Origin: Paludifilum halophilum
Lineage (GTDB): Bacteria; Bacillota; Bacilli; Thermoactinomycetales; DSM-45169
DNA length: 64,000 nucleotides
Assembly (NCBI RefSeq): GCF_002245355.1
Contig: NZ_NOWF01000001.1
Location: forward strand, 310,001-374,000
Reading direction: 5' to 3'
A model generated the notes under the pieces. It saw only the letters and a list, made by a program, of their open reading frames with translations. It was not told the DNA's origin and did no database searches. The translations under genes and the position numbers were made by a program. Position 1 is the first letter of the stretch. Every line of letters starts with the position of its first letter. This document shows, one piece after another, positions 25,414 to 33,773 of the stretch.

Positions 25414-26268
25414 TTGTTTCATCAACTCATAAAAAACCATTACAAAAACATACTCGTGATCATCTTCGGCTCTTTTATTTTTGCTTTGGGAGTCAACTAC
25501 TTCGCTATCCCCAATGAACTGTCCGAAGGCGGTTTCACCGGGATTACCCTGATCTTGTTCTATCTGTTCGGTTTTTCTCCCGGGTGGGTCAACCTGATTT
25601 TGAACCTTCCCTTGTTCTTCGTCGGATACAAAGTGTTCGGAACACGCACTCTTGTCTATACGATCATCGGTATCACCTTTATCTCGATTTTCCTCGGCAT
25701 CACCGAAACTTGGGGAGAACCGATTCCCGGGGATCCGCTTCTTGCCGCCTTGTACACCGGTGTTCTCGTCGGAGTGGGCCTCGGCATGATCTTTCGCGTC
25801 GGTGGAACCTCCGGCGGCTCTGCGATTATCGCCCGCCTGGGCAATAAATACCTGGAATGGAGCATCGGCCGGGCGATGCTCCTCTTCGACCTGCTCGTCG
25901 TCGGCGGCTCCGCATTCATTATCGGGCGTGAAAACGCAATGTACACCCTGGTCTCCATCTTTATCGGCGCGAGAGTCATCGACTTTGTCATTGAAGGACT
26001 GGACGCCCGCAAAGCGGTTACCATTATCTCCGGTTCCGCCGTTTCCCTCTCCGACCAGATCACCAACGACATGCACCGAGGGGTTACTCTCCTCAAAGGG
26101 CGCGGCGGTTATACCGGCACCGACAAAGAGGTGATCTACATCATCATCAACCGGCAAGAGCTCCCCCGGATGAAACAACTGGTCAATGAAATCGATCCTT
26201 ATGCTTTCGTCGTCGTCCACGACGTAAGGGACGTGTTGGGAGAAGGATTTACCTTCGAAAAAACCTAA
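25414..26268 (+). CDS. YitT family membrane protein (DUF161/DUF2179)
   Basis: The N-terminal ~200 residues have five to six hydrophobic helices typical of the DUF161 family (ALGVNYFAIPNELSEGGFTGI, GGTSGGSAIIARL), followed by a soluble DUF2179 domain (RGVTLLKGRGGYTGTDKEVIY). B. subtilis has a YitT-type gene, ypjC, in this position. Function is not established. I chose TTG 25414 because GAGGAGG lies eight bases upstream and the promoter -10 is too close to the ATG at 25393; that ATG remains an alternative. It converges with ypjB, overlapping by four bases. Confidence 0.88.
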   Translation: MFHQLIKNHYKNILVIIFGSFIFALGVNYFAIPNELSEGGFTGITLILFYLFGFSPGWVNLILNLPLFFVGYKVFGTRTLVYTIIGITFISIFLGITETWGEPIPGDPLLAALYTGVLVGVGLGMIFRVGGTSGGSAIIARLGNKYLEWSIGRAMLLFDLLVVGGSAFIIGRENAMYTLVSIFIGARVIDFVIEGLDARKAVTIISGSAVSLSDQITNDMHRGVTLLKGRGGYTGTDKEVIYIIINRQELPRMKQLVNEIDPYAFVVVHDVRDVLGEGFTFEKT

Positions 26269-27092
26269 CCCCGATCAAGAGCGGTTCGGCGGCTATAGCG
26301 ATATTTACGCCAGGACACATAGCTCAACACCCCTGCAATCACACCGCCGACAGACAAAAGAGCCGGAATGAGAGGGGGTTTCCCCTCTTCCCCGATCGCG
26401 AGCACTTCCTCCTCAGGCCCGTAAAAAAGCGGAGAAATCATTCGTTCCCATTGATCGACGGCACTTTCCACCGTTCCCGGCTCCAATTCTTCTTTTTGAA
26501 GCTCCTTTTGCAAAAAGGACATCAGCGCATTCGTTTTTTCTACTGTCGTAGGGGAGCGAACCACATAGAGAGCCGGCCGGATCTGCTCATAATGTTCGAT
26601 CAGTTTCCGTCCGGATCTCCGAACCGCTTCCGGGCGGTTTTTTTTCAATCCACTCCGTACCTCGCCGATTCGGCTTCGAAAGCTTCCTTCAAAACGATGC
26701 CACAAGGGCTGGTGGGGTTGAGCCAAAGCATCAAAGGCTAAGTGGACTCTTTGGGTTACTTCCGCCAATTCCTCGGGTCGGACCATGACACGATTCAACT
26801 GCCGGTCCGCTTCCACCAGGGTATCGGACAGGGCCCGAACCCCTTCCACCGTTAAAGAACTTCGGGACAAATCCGCTTTGGAAAAGCTTTCCGCCAACTG
26901 GTTTAACTCCTTCCTCGCCTCCGCCCACCGGCCCTCAGCCACTTTCCCTTCGACCCTGTCTGCTTGCCGGGCCCATTTTTTTGCTTGGGGATCCGGTTTC
27001 ACATGGTCCGCCAAAACCGTCACCGCCCCCCCGGAAAAAAAGCCCGTCCCCAACAGAAAAACAGCCAAAGCGAAACCGCATAACCGAACCAT
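26265..27092 (-). CDS. ypjB: Sporulation protein YpjB
   Basis: The protein has an N-terminal signal or anchor (MVRLCGFALAVFLLGTGFF), a long alpha-helical, Arg/Glu-rich extracytoplasmic domain, and a C-terminal membrane helix (LIPALLSVGGVIAGVLSYV) followed by basic residues. That topology and its place between ypjA and the yitT-like gene identify it as YpjB, a sporulation-associated protein of unknown mechanism. AGGAGGATCATC precedes the ATG at 27092. Confidence 0.8.
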   Translation of the reverse strand: MVRLCGFALAVFLLGTGFFSGGAVTVLADHVKPDPQAKKWARQADRVEGKVAEGRWAEARKELNQLAESFSKADLSRSSLTVEGVRALSDTLVEADRQLNRVMVRPEELAEVTQRVHLAFDALAQPHQPLWHRFEGSFRSRIGEVRSGLKKNRPEAVRRSGRKLIEHYEQIRPALYVVRSPTTVEKTNALMSFLQKELQKEELEPGTVESAVDQWERMISPLFYGPEEEVLAIGEEGKPPLIPALLSVGGVIAGVLSYVSWRKYRYSRRTALDRG

Positions 27093-27167
27093 GATGATCC
27101 TCCTGACATCTCCCATTCGTTTCTTCTATCCTATGCTCAGCCTGTCCAGCGGATGTGAAAGAATATC

Positions 27168-27214
27168 AAAAAAGCGACAAACAGCCCGCCCAGCGGAGCC
27201 ATTCATCGCTTTTT
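27168..27214 (-). terminator. Terminator after ypjA
   Basis: A nine-base arm AAAAAGCGA pairs with TCGCTTTTT around a GC-rich loop, downstream of ypjA on the minus strand. Confidence 0.6.
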
Positions 27215-27253
27215 CAGTAAAATTCGCTGGTCATACAGCGGAACTCGGTTTTC

Positions 27254-27901
27254 TTATCCCAGGTTCGGCCAGAGCGTATAGTCCCGCTTTCGCTCTTCTC
27301 TCCCGATAAAACCCAGCACTGCAAACAGGGCCAGACTGACCAGGCTCATCACCACTGTAAATACTTCCACCCGGGCCTCCGCACCCGCCAGGGAAGCGGG
27401 CAACCAAGGATGAAGGTTGAGCCCGTAATCCAACGCATCGTTCAACAACGTCCACATCCCCACCGCCGCCAAGTGACGCCAATCGTATGTATAAAAACGG
27501 CTGTACAGGATTCCCTGAAGGGCCATTCCCAGATGGAAAACCGCTAACATCCAGTCTGTCCAATGGAGGGATTCCAAAAACGGTTGCGGGGAACGGAGGC
27601 CGCCGGCGACAATCATCGTCACCGCCCAGATTCCGTACTTAAACAGCGTAACTGCGGCGAAAGCCTCCAATAGGGGGCTGCGGCGCTTCAGGATATAAAG
27701 CAGCAGAACGACGGTAAAGGCCGCACTGGCCGTGGGACTATCGGGGACAAACAGATTGAGCCAACTCCCGACAGCGATCAATTGGTTTTTATACCAATAA
27801 AACCCGTAAACGGAGCCCAGGAAGTTGATCGTAAACAGCGTCCATAAAAACCACGGACGATCCAGCAACCCGACAAAAGCTTTCCACCACCACTTGAGCA
27901 T
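27254..27901 (-). CDS. ypjA: DUF1405 membrane protein (YpjA)
   Basis: A ~215-residue polytopic membrane protein with about six hydrophobic helices and the DUF1405 features FTINFLGSVYGFYWYKNQL, FVPDSPTAS and FKYGIWAV. It follows qcrC, as ypjA does in B. subtilis. Function is unknown. ATG 27901 is preceded by GGGAGGAACAAGGC, which overlaps the terminator of the qcr genes. Confidence 0.88.
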   Translation of the reverse strand: MLKWWWKAFVGLLDRPWFLWTLFTINFLGSVYGFYWYKNQLIAVGSWLNLFVPDSPTASAAFTVVLLLYILKRRSPLLEAFAAVTLFKYGIWAVTMIVAGGLRSPQPFLESLHWTDWMLAVFHLGMALQGILYSRFYTYDWRHLAAVGMWTLLNDALDYGLNLHPWLPASLAGAEARVEVFTVVMSLVSLALFAVLGFIGREERKRDYTLWPNLG

Positions 27902-27921
27902 GCCTTGTTCCTCCCGTATGG

Positions 27922-27966
27922 AAAAACACACAACCCGGTGGTTATCGATTCCCCGGGTTGTGTGTA
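27922..27966 (-). terminator. Terminator of qcrABC
   Basis: Stem ACACACAACCCGG and its complement with TTTTT on the minus strand, eleven bases after qcrC. It reaches into the ribosome site region of ypjA. Confidence 0.85.
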
Positions 27967-27976
27967 TGCAAGACCA

Positions 27977-28801
27977 TTATTCCTCATGTTCCTGGGATTT
28001 CTTTTCTCCTTTACCTTCCGGTGCTTCTTGTTTCGCCAGCCAATCGGCCAACTGTTTTTTCTCCTCTTCGGTCCCCTGGAACATCCCGGCGGGCATCTCA
28101 CCTTTCCCCTCATCCATAATCTCGATAATCTCCTTTGACGTATAGGAGTCACCGATCCCGCGCAGGGACGGACCTTGAAGACCCTCCAACTGCTGACCGT
28201 GACAGTTGACACAGGCATTGTTCTTGTAGATGTCGTAGGCCGGATCATTCTGATCCACGATTTCCACACTCTCGTCACCCTTCGGCAGAGAGGCGAGCTG
28301 TTTCTGGTGCTCGTCTTCCGCTTCCCAGGTCAAGACGACAATCGCTATCAAAGTGAGAAGGGTCAAACCCGTCGCCACCGGCCGTTTCATCGGACGCCGT
28401 TCTTTGCCCCGGTCCAGCCAGGGAGCGAGAAGCAGACCGCCGAATATGAATCCGGGAACCAAGACAGTTCCGACAACGACAAAGGGACCGGAAGCCCATT
28501 TAAACTTTAAGAGTTGGTAAAGAAACAGGAAATACCAGTCGGGCACCGGCAAAAAGCTGGTATTTGTCGGGTCCGCCTGCTCTCCCAGCGGAGGCTCTTG
28601 AGCCATGACCAAACCCATGAAGCCGACGAGAACGACGACGGCGACCATCCATTCCTTCAAAAGGAAGTTTGGAAAAAAAGCCTCCGTTTTTCCGGGAAAT
28701 TCGGAGTAATCCTTGGGGTAAAGTTTTTTCTCGTTGACTTTCACCCGTGAATCGCCGACAAAGTGCACCTCTTGGTCCTGACCGTCCTGATTATGTGCCA
28801 T
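27977..28801 (-). CDS. qcrC: Menaquinol:cytochrome c reductase cytochrome b/c subunit
   Basis: QcrC fuses a subunit IV-like part of cytochrome b (membrane helices, quinol-site PDWY at 87-90) to a C-terminal cytochrome c domain with heme motif CVNCH at 197-201 and an axial methionine region GEMPAGMF. It carries electrons from menaquinol to cytochrome c at the outer membrane face. It is third in qcrA-qcrB-qcrC. The C-terminus is unusually Glu/Lys-rich. Confidence 0.96.
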   Translation of the reverse strand: MAHNQDGQDQEVHFVGDSRVKVNEKKLYPKDYSEFPGKTEAFFPNFLLKEWMVAVVVLVGFMGLVMAQEPPLGEQADPTNTSFLPVPDWYFLFLYQLLKFKWASGPFVVVGTVLVPGFIFGGLLLAPWLDRGKERRPMKRPVATGLTLLTLIAIVVLTWEAEDEHQKQLASLPKGDESVEIVDQNDPAYDIYKNNACVNCHGQQLEGLQGPSLRGIGDSYTSKEIIEIMDEGKGEMPAGMFQGTEEEKKQLADWLAKQEAPEGKGEKKSQEHEE

Positions 28802-28828
28802 ATGGTTTCCCCCCCTAACGCGTTAGAC

Positions 28829-29500
28829 TTATAACGGCCCCGAGATCCCCTGTCTCCGGATCAGGAAGAAGTGGGCACCCAACAAAGCCAGAAGAGCACC
28901 CGGGAGGAAAAAGACGTGTAAGGCGAAGAATCGCGCCAACGTCTGCGCTCCGACGACTTCTCCCCCCTGGAGAAAGGTGGCGATGGCGTCGCCGACAAAG
29001 GGCACGCTCGCCGCAATCTCAATCCCCACCTTTGTGGCGAAGTAGGCTTTGTTGTCCCAGGGCAACAGATAGCCCGTAAAACCGAGCCCGAGAATCGTGA
29101 AGAAAAGAAGCATCCCCACCACCCAGTTGAATTCCCGGGGGTGTTTGTAAGACCCGGTGAAGAATACGCGCAGGGTATGTAGGAACAGCATCACGATCGC
29201 GACGCTGGCCCCCCAGTGGTGCATCCCCCGAACGATCTGTCCGAATGCGATTTCATTCTGCAGGTAATCCACACTTTTATAAGCGTTTTGGATATCCGGA
29301 ACATAATACATGGTCAAAAACATTCCGGAAAGGATCTGAATGACGACAATAAAAAAGGTTAACCCGCCGAAGCAGTAAATAAAAGCTGAAAAGTGGTGAG
29401 CAGGGTTAACGTGTTCCGGGACTTCGTGGTCAGCGAGGTCACGCCACATGGGAGTGATGTCCAACCGCCTGTCGATCCACTCGTATGCGCTTTTCAACAT
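28829..29500 (-). CDS. qcrB: Cytochrome b6-type subunit of the menaquinol:cytochrome c reductase
   Basis: The 223-residue protein has four transmembrane helices with histidine heme ligands in MHHWGAS, FLHTLRVF, FALHVFF and AHFF. Cys43 in FIYCFGG corresponds to the cysteine that binds an extra heme covalently in b6-type proteins. GYLLPWD is the quinol-site loop. The gene lies between the Rieske and b/c subunits. Confidence 0.96.
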   Translation of the reverse strand: MLKSAYEWIDRRLDITPMWRDLADHEVPEHVNPAHHFSAFIYCFGGLTFFIVVIQILSGMFLTMYYVPDIQNAYKSVDYLQNEIAFGQIVRGMHHWGASVAIVMLFLHTLRVFFTGSYKHPREFNWVVGMLLFFTILGLGFTGYLLPWDNKAYFATKVGIEIAASVPFVGDAIATFLQGGEVVGAQTLARFFALHVFFLPGALLALLGAHFFLIRRQGISGPL

Positions 29501-29502
29501 GG

Positions 29503-30027
29503 TTACGCCCCTCCCCCCTTCTTGACCGGTCCCAAGAGAAGCCTTCCACCCTCAACTCTGGATTCGTACTCGTCCAGCGGTTCGTTCGGCGGTGTCCCCG
29601 GAACGTTGGTTCCGTCTTTGGTATACAAACCTCCGTGGCAGGGGCAATAATAGTGATCCTGTTTGCCTCCGCCCTCCCACTTCACTGTGCAGCCCAAATG
29701 CTTGCACACCGGGGACAGCGCCAGGATCTGATCTCCATTCTTCGTGACCCAGGCTGTAGCCGGTTCACCGCCTTTGGGCTCATACCAGCCGTCTTTCCTT
29801 TTGATGTTGAAGCTGACCGATTTCGGCTCGGTACCGAATTCGTTCACGGGTCCGACATCAACGAATTCTGTGTCTGACCCCTTCTGCAGCAACGGGTCGA
29901 TGGCGAACCGAATCATCGGATACAACATGCCCGAAGCGAGAAAGCCGCCGGTACTCGCGATGGTATAAGTTAAAAACCTACGCCGTGAGATCCCCGGTTT
30001 CTTGGGCTGTTTCTGTTTTTCGCTCAC
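29503..30027 (-). CDS. qcrA: Rieske iron-sulfur subunit of the menaquinol:cytochrome c reductase
   Basis: The 2Fe-2S ligands are visible as CKHLGC and CPCHGG in the C-terminal third. A twin-arginine-like SRRRFL (14-19) and following hydrophobic segment indicate Tat export with a retained anchor. It is the first gene of qcrABC and has a near-consensus promoter. Confidence 0.96.
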   Translation of the reverse strand: MSEKQKQPKKPGISRRRFLTYTIASTGGFLASGMLYPMIRFAIDPLLQKGSDTEFVDVGPVNEFGTEPKSVSFNIKRKDGWYEPKGGEPATAWVTKNGDQILALSPVCKHLGCTVKWEGGGKQDHYYCPCHGGLYTKDGTNVPGTPPNEPLDEYESRVEGGRLLLGPVKKGGGA

Positions 30028-30102
30028 GACTCTTCCGACCTCCCTCTATGCGGGTTAAACGTCCATGAGGACCGGAACCATATGGATGACTAGGACATAT
30101 TC

Positions 30103-30132
30103 ATGATAGCCAACCGTCTCGCACCGTGTCAA
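30103..30132 (-). promoter_or_regulatory. Sigma-A promoter of qcrABC
   Basis: TTGACA (30132-30127) and TATCAT (30108-30103) with an 18-base spacer, about 75 bases before qcrA. Confidence 0.8.
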
Positions 30133-30217
30133 GAACAGGCCTTCCCCTCGACGAAGGTTGTAGATTTCAGATTTCGGTACTACTTTTTCCCGAAACCCCT
30201 TCCATCATTCCCTTCAT

Positions 30218-30649
30218 TTATCGGGATTCCCAAATTTCAACGATTTTCGCAGTGACGGATTGTGTCACCGTATCCACATCCCCCTCTTCCAGGATGACGA
30301 CCGAAAAGGCGGAGTCCTGCCCCTGTTCCCGATCTTCGGAATCGAGGACGCCGTCGGGTGTCAGAAACACGAGATGATGGAACTGAAAAGAAGCCATCTC
30401 CCGGGCGACATCTTCCACATATCGGCGAAGTGAAGCGGGGTCGCCGGTGCCATAGGCGATCGGCGGCAACAGTAACAACCGCCCCCTCAGTCCTTGTTCC
30501 AGGCGCTCCGACACTTCTTTCACGCGCTTCGTCTCCTGAAGAGCCGGCTTTTTACCGGGTATCCGAATCCGGGATACAGGAATGCACAGGGTATCCACAT
30601 AAGGGGCCCACTGCGGCCAGTCTTTGGAATCCAAATCCTCCAGTCTCAT
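30218..30649 (-). CDS. ypiF: DUF2487 family protein (YpiF)
   Basis: This soluble 143-residue protein has no catalytic motif I recognise. Its position between ypiB/reoY and qcrA, its length, and the N-terminal RLEDLDSKDWPQWAPYVDTLCIPVS match the YpiF/DUF2487 family of B. subtilis. Function is not established. Confidence 0.82.
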   Translation of the reverse strand: MRLEDLDSKDWPQWAPYVDTLCIPVSRIRIPGKKPALQETKRVKEVSERLEQGLRGRLLLLPPIAYGTGDPASLRRYVEDVAREMASFQFHHLVFLTPDGVLDSEDREQGQDSAFSVVILEEGDVDTVTQSVTAKIVEIWESR

Positions 30650-30670
30650 TCGGAATCCCTCCCAAAGGGC

Positions 30671-30699
30671 ATAAATAAAGCCCGGCCTCTCTACCGGGC
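30671..30699 (-). terminator. Terminator after ypiB/reoY
   Basis: Stem GCCCGG / CCGGGC followed by UUUAUUUAU on the minus strand. Confidence 0.75.
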
Positions 30700-30711
30700 A
30701 TTATATACCGG

Positions 30712-31263
30712 TTATTTATTCTTTTCCATGATCGCCAGCCATTGTTCGGTTAATTGTAAGAATTGCTTTTCGTCCCCTCTGGCCAGCGCATCGTCAATGC
30801 GTCGATACAGCTCTTTTTCCCGGAATTCACGAACCGCTTGATCGAGGATCATCTCCGCCAACAAACTGCACAGAGAATCCTGGACAAGATCTTGTCTTTC
30901 CATGGGATTTACCTCCAATACAGCGGCGTATTCGGGACAAGCAGACCTTTCTTTGAAATAAAGACTGATAAAGAGATCCTCACGGGGGCAAGAGCGAATA
31001 TCGTAGAAGGCTGTCTCCACATCGGTGCTAACCCGCCCGTTCTTGGTAAATTGAAAAGGAGTCATCTGTACACAGCGGGTGGAAATACTGATCGATTTCG
31101 GTAAACGGCGTAAACTGTCGACAAAATGCGTCCGCTCCAACAGTTGATCGTCGGAACAAAGGTAATTGAGGAGCCAAGCAGCCTCGCGTTTCTGAAGTTC
31201 ATATCGGCCGAGAAACCACTGAATAAACTCTTTCTTTTCCGAGACCGTCACACATTCGCTCAC
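30712..31263 (-). CDS. reoY: UPF0302/IDEAL-domain protein YpiB (ReoY)
   Basis: The 183-residue protein has a UPF0302 N-terminal domain (SEKKEFIQWFLGRYELQKREAAWLLNYL; SDDQLLERTHFV) and a C-terminal IDEAL-type helix (YRRIDDALARGDEKQFLQL). The Listeria homologue ReoY helps ClpCP degrade MurA, limiting peptidoglycan synthesis. I use GTG 31261-31263, after GGGGGGATCGAA, because it matches the B. subtilis YpiB start and length; an ATG further upstream has no site. Confidence 0.88.
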   Translation of the reverse strand: MSECVTVSEKKEFIQWFLGRYELQKREAAWLLNYLCSDDQLLERTHFVDSLRRLPKSISISTRCVQMTPFQFTKNGRVSTDVETAFYDIRSCPREDLFISLYFKERSACPEYAAVLEVNPMERQDLVQDSLCSLLAEMILDQAVREFREKELYRRIDDALARGDEKQFLQLTEQWLAIMEKNK

Positions 31264-31400
31264 TTCGATCCCCCCATCCCGCATTGATGAGAATATTTTG
31301 ATTTTTACTCGGAACACATGCCGGGCACCCTTGTGAGTTTTTTAAATAACTATGAGGGGCCCTATTCTTTTTATTCCATACCCATCGCGTATTTCCTGCT

Positions 31401-32540
31401 TTAAGGGACCAATTTCCCGCCAACGGGCTCCGAATATTGATTTTCCAGCGATTTTTCCGCAAATCCGGCCACTCCCGACACCCAGATATGACCCTGGTGA
31501 TTCATCCGGAGCAAGCGGCACCGGTCTTCCCCTTCTCCGATCCGGAGCAAACCGAGATGCACCATCATTTTGATCGTCCGCTGAAACAGATCTGCTTCCG
31601 ATTCGTAATAATAAGGTTCCAACCATTGCCGCACAACCGTCTCAACCCGGTTCGCCTCCTGCCAGACATTCCGGCACAGCAAGTCGATCCATTTGACCAA
31701 AAGCGCAATATGGCGAATCGGTTTTTTGTATAGGCGCAGCCAAAAACGATAAATCTCTTTGCCCTCATCGGGGTCTTTATTTTCGATTTTCCCCGCTCCC
31801 GCTTCACTCAAACGGAGAATGCCGTCCATTTCATCTTCCAGGATATAACCCCGGTAAAAAGCGTAATCGTATAAGAGAGAAAAACGGTCCGGATACAAAT
31901 GATATCTCCGGCCAAAACCGAATCGCCAACCTTTTTTCGGCACCGGTTCCTCGGCGACATGAAGGGCTTTGAAGATCTGCCTCTGTTGCTGGCGATAGAT
32001 CCCCCCCTCCGACGTCAGCCGGACTTCGTGTTGACAGAGATAAAACAAAAACCGGTGCAGATCCTCCTGCATCAGACCTTCTTCGTTCCGGTAAGCGACA
32101 GGCTGCTGTTCGGCGGATGCCGTACCCGCATATTTTTCCGAGAGCAACTCCAAAAAACGCCGGCGCAGATCCCGGGGAACCTGAAACAACGATTTGTCCC
32201 GGTGGGAAACACCCGGAAACAACCAGCCTTTTTTGCATCCGAGAAGGACCAACCGACGCGGGTGATCTCCGTCCCCCTCCAAAGCGGCCCGCCCTTTCCC
32301 GATCAATTCCTCCCGGCTGAACACCTCCCGGGAATCGAAACAAAGCTGTTGCAGAAAGCGAAACTCTGCGGGATGGAGGGATTCTACCTCCCCCTTGAGC
32401 CGGGAAGGTTTCCCCAAGTGATGAAGCAGGGAAGAAATCAGTCCATTCTTGGAATGAAAATCATTACCGCAATCATAGTGATCCGCCATCCGCTTCAGTG
32501 TTTCGATATCGGCATAGGTTAAAAGATCGGCAAAATTCAC
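31401..32540 (-). CDS. Conserved hypothetical protein, possible winged-helix/XPB-N-like
   Basis: The 379-residue soluble protein starts NFADLLTYADIETLKRMADHYDC followed by a short SAP-like segment (KNGLISSLLHHL). The remainder is helical, Arg- and Leu-rich, with repeated winged-helix-like stretches and a C-terminal GHIWVSGVAGFAEKSL. It resembles uncharacterised proteins of related spore formers that look like the N-terminal part of XPB-type helicases, but no helicase motifs are present. Start GTG 32538-32540 has GGAGG eight bases upstream. Function unknown. Confidence 0.7.
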   Translation of the reverse strand: MNFADLLTYADIETLKRMADHYDCGNDFHSKNGLISSLLHHLGKPSRLKGEVESLHPAEFRFLQQLCFDSREVFSREELIGKGRAALEGDGDHPRRLVLLGCKKGWLFPGVSHRDKSLFQVPRDLRRRFLELLSEKYAGTASAEQQPVAYRNEEGLMQEDLHRFLFYLCQHEVRLTSEGGIYRQQQRQIFKALHVAEEPVPKKGWRFGFGRRYHLYPDRFSLLYDYAFYRGYILEDEMDGILRLSEAGAGKIENKDPDEGKEIYRFWLRLYKKPIRHIALLVKWIDLLCRNVWQEANRVETVVRQWLEPYYYESEADLFQRTIKMMVHLGLLRIGEGEDRCRLLRMNHQGHIWVSGVAGFAEKSLENQYSEPVGGKLVP

Positions 32541-32713
32541 GTTCCACGCCTCCAAAACCTTCTCTCCCTATCTATCATGCGCGGAAACGGAGAAATCATA
32601 CTTCAGCCCGAGAGGAAAAGAAAACGACTGCCAAACGGTTCGATCCTTCAAAAACTCCACGGGGTGCTCATCCTAGCGAGACCCGGAAGCGATCCGTAAA
32701 AAAACGCCCCTAC

Positions 32714-33011
32714 TAGGGTATGTCTGGTAAATCGTCGAAAAAAGCTGGACGCCGATTTCCAGCGCAGCGGCCTTTGCACTCAGGGGAGCACAAGTCTCCC
32801 CTCGTTCGCTCTGCTCTCGGGTCTCGCTATGCCCGACAATCGAGCGGAGTTTTCGGAGGACCGAACCGTTTAGCGGCCACGATGCTTCTCCGCATGAATG
32901 CTGGTTCGGTCCGTAGAAAAGGTCGCGGACCGTTTTGCATTTGCAGGAGGGCAACCCGGCGCGGAGTCGGAAATCGGCGTCCGCTATCCGTTAATTATCA
33001 GACAGGCCCTA
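32714..33011. mobile_element. ~298-bp TIR element, copy 1 (MITE-like)
   Basis: The ends TAGGGTATGTCTGGT and (complement) TAGGGCCTGTCTGA form inverted termini with flanking TA. Inside is a second inverted pair, GGACGCCGATTTCC at each end, the core containing TTTGCACTCAGGGGAGCACA, and a hairpin GGACCGAACC / GGTTCGGTCC. No transposase is encoded. It fills the 468-bp gap 32541-33008 apart from 32541-32713, which shows nothing recognisable. A second copy is at 47560-47870. Confidence 0.8.
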
Positions 33012-33500
33012 GGATCCTCTCACCTTTCGATCAGCGACTCCGGTCCGGGAAGGCTTCTCCTCCACCACCTTCAATCCGCGCCCGGTCAGAAACAGAACGC
33101 ATAGGAGCAGGATGATCGTCCCGGGATGGATCAACCAGGAGGTTTGGGTGAAAAGCTGAACCCCGTCACCGACGAGCCCATACCAGATGGCAAAGACGGA
33201 AGACGGCAGAAAGGGAATGAAACCGGTGAGAAACAGGGGAATATGAACTGCGGCGAAGACCATCCATCCCTCTCTTCGCCGAAGACCATAGATATGTTTG
33301 GCGGTGGAACCCAGACCCAAGTAAATAAAGCAGGTCATCACACTCACCAGAATCATCATCCATTCCAACATCAATGCGGCCAAATCGCCGGACGGAAAAA
33401 AACGCCAGATATAGAAAGGAAAAATCCATTCTTTTAAAACCGTAATCACCGTTAATACAAAAATCATTTCCGTCGCCAATCCCCATCGGTTTTCTCTCAT
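33009..33500 (-). CDS. Small polytopic membrane protein, unknown function
   Basis: The ~163-residue protein has about four to five hydrophobic helices (LATEMIFVLTVITVL, LMLEWMMILVSVMTCFIYLGLG, VFAAVHIPLFLTGFIPFL, GTIILLLCVLFLTG) and a basic C-terminus. I do not recognise the family. ATG 33500 is preceded by GGGGGGAGCGGG. The TAG stop is made from the end of the adjacent 298-bp repeat element. An attenuator-like leader precedes the gene. Confidence 0.7.
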   Translation of the reverse strand: MRENRWGLATEMIFVLTVITVLKEWIFPFYIWRFFPSGDLAALMLEWMMILVSVMTCFIYLGLGSTAKHIYGLRRREGWMVFAAVHIPLFLTGFIPFLPSSVFAIWYGLVGDGVQLFTQTSWLIHPGTIILLLCVLFLTGRGLKVVEEKPSRTGVADRKVRGS

Positions 33501-33539
33501 CCCGCTCCCCCCTATTGCTAGATGTATGAGTAGAGGGAC

Positions 33540-33569
33540 AAAAAAAGAACCGCCTGAAACAGGCGGTTC
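33540..33569 (-). terminator. Terminator/attenuator before the membrane protein gene
   Basis: A ten-base stem GAACCGCCTG / CAGGCGGTTC followed by seven T on the minus strand. It lies downstream of both aroA and the promoter at 33623-33651 and upstream of the gene start. Confidence 0.8.
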
Positions 33570-33622
33570 GCACGAAACGTGCAACATTGGATAGGAGTGG
33601 AGAGAAACCATACTATGGGTAT

Positions 33623-33651
33623 ATTATAAGCAAGTCCGGTACACGGGTCAA
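33623..33651 (-). promoter_or_regulatory. Sigma-A promoter for the membrane protein gene
   Basis: TTGACC (33651-33646) and TATAAT (33628-33623) with a 17-base spacer. The transcript would pass through the terminator at 33569-33540 before the gene. Confidence 0.75.
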
Positions 33652-33773
33652 CTAATTATCACAAATTTTCTGATTCAATTTTTCCTTTTCCGAAAGAAAA
33701 AGGGGATTTACTCCCCTTCCCTCCTTCAGAAAAGGAAAAATAAATCCCGTCACGAAAAAGATCGCCTTCCCTT

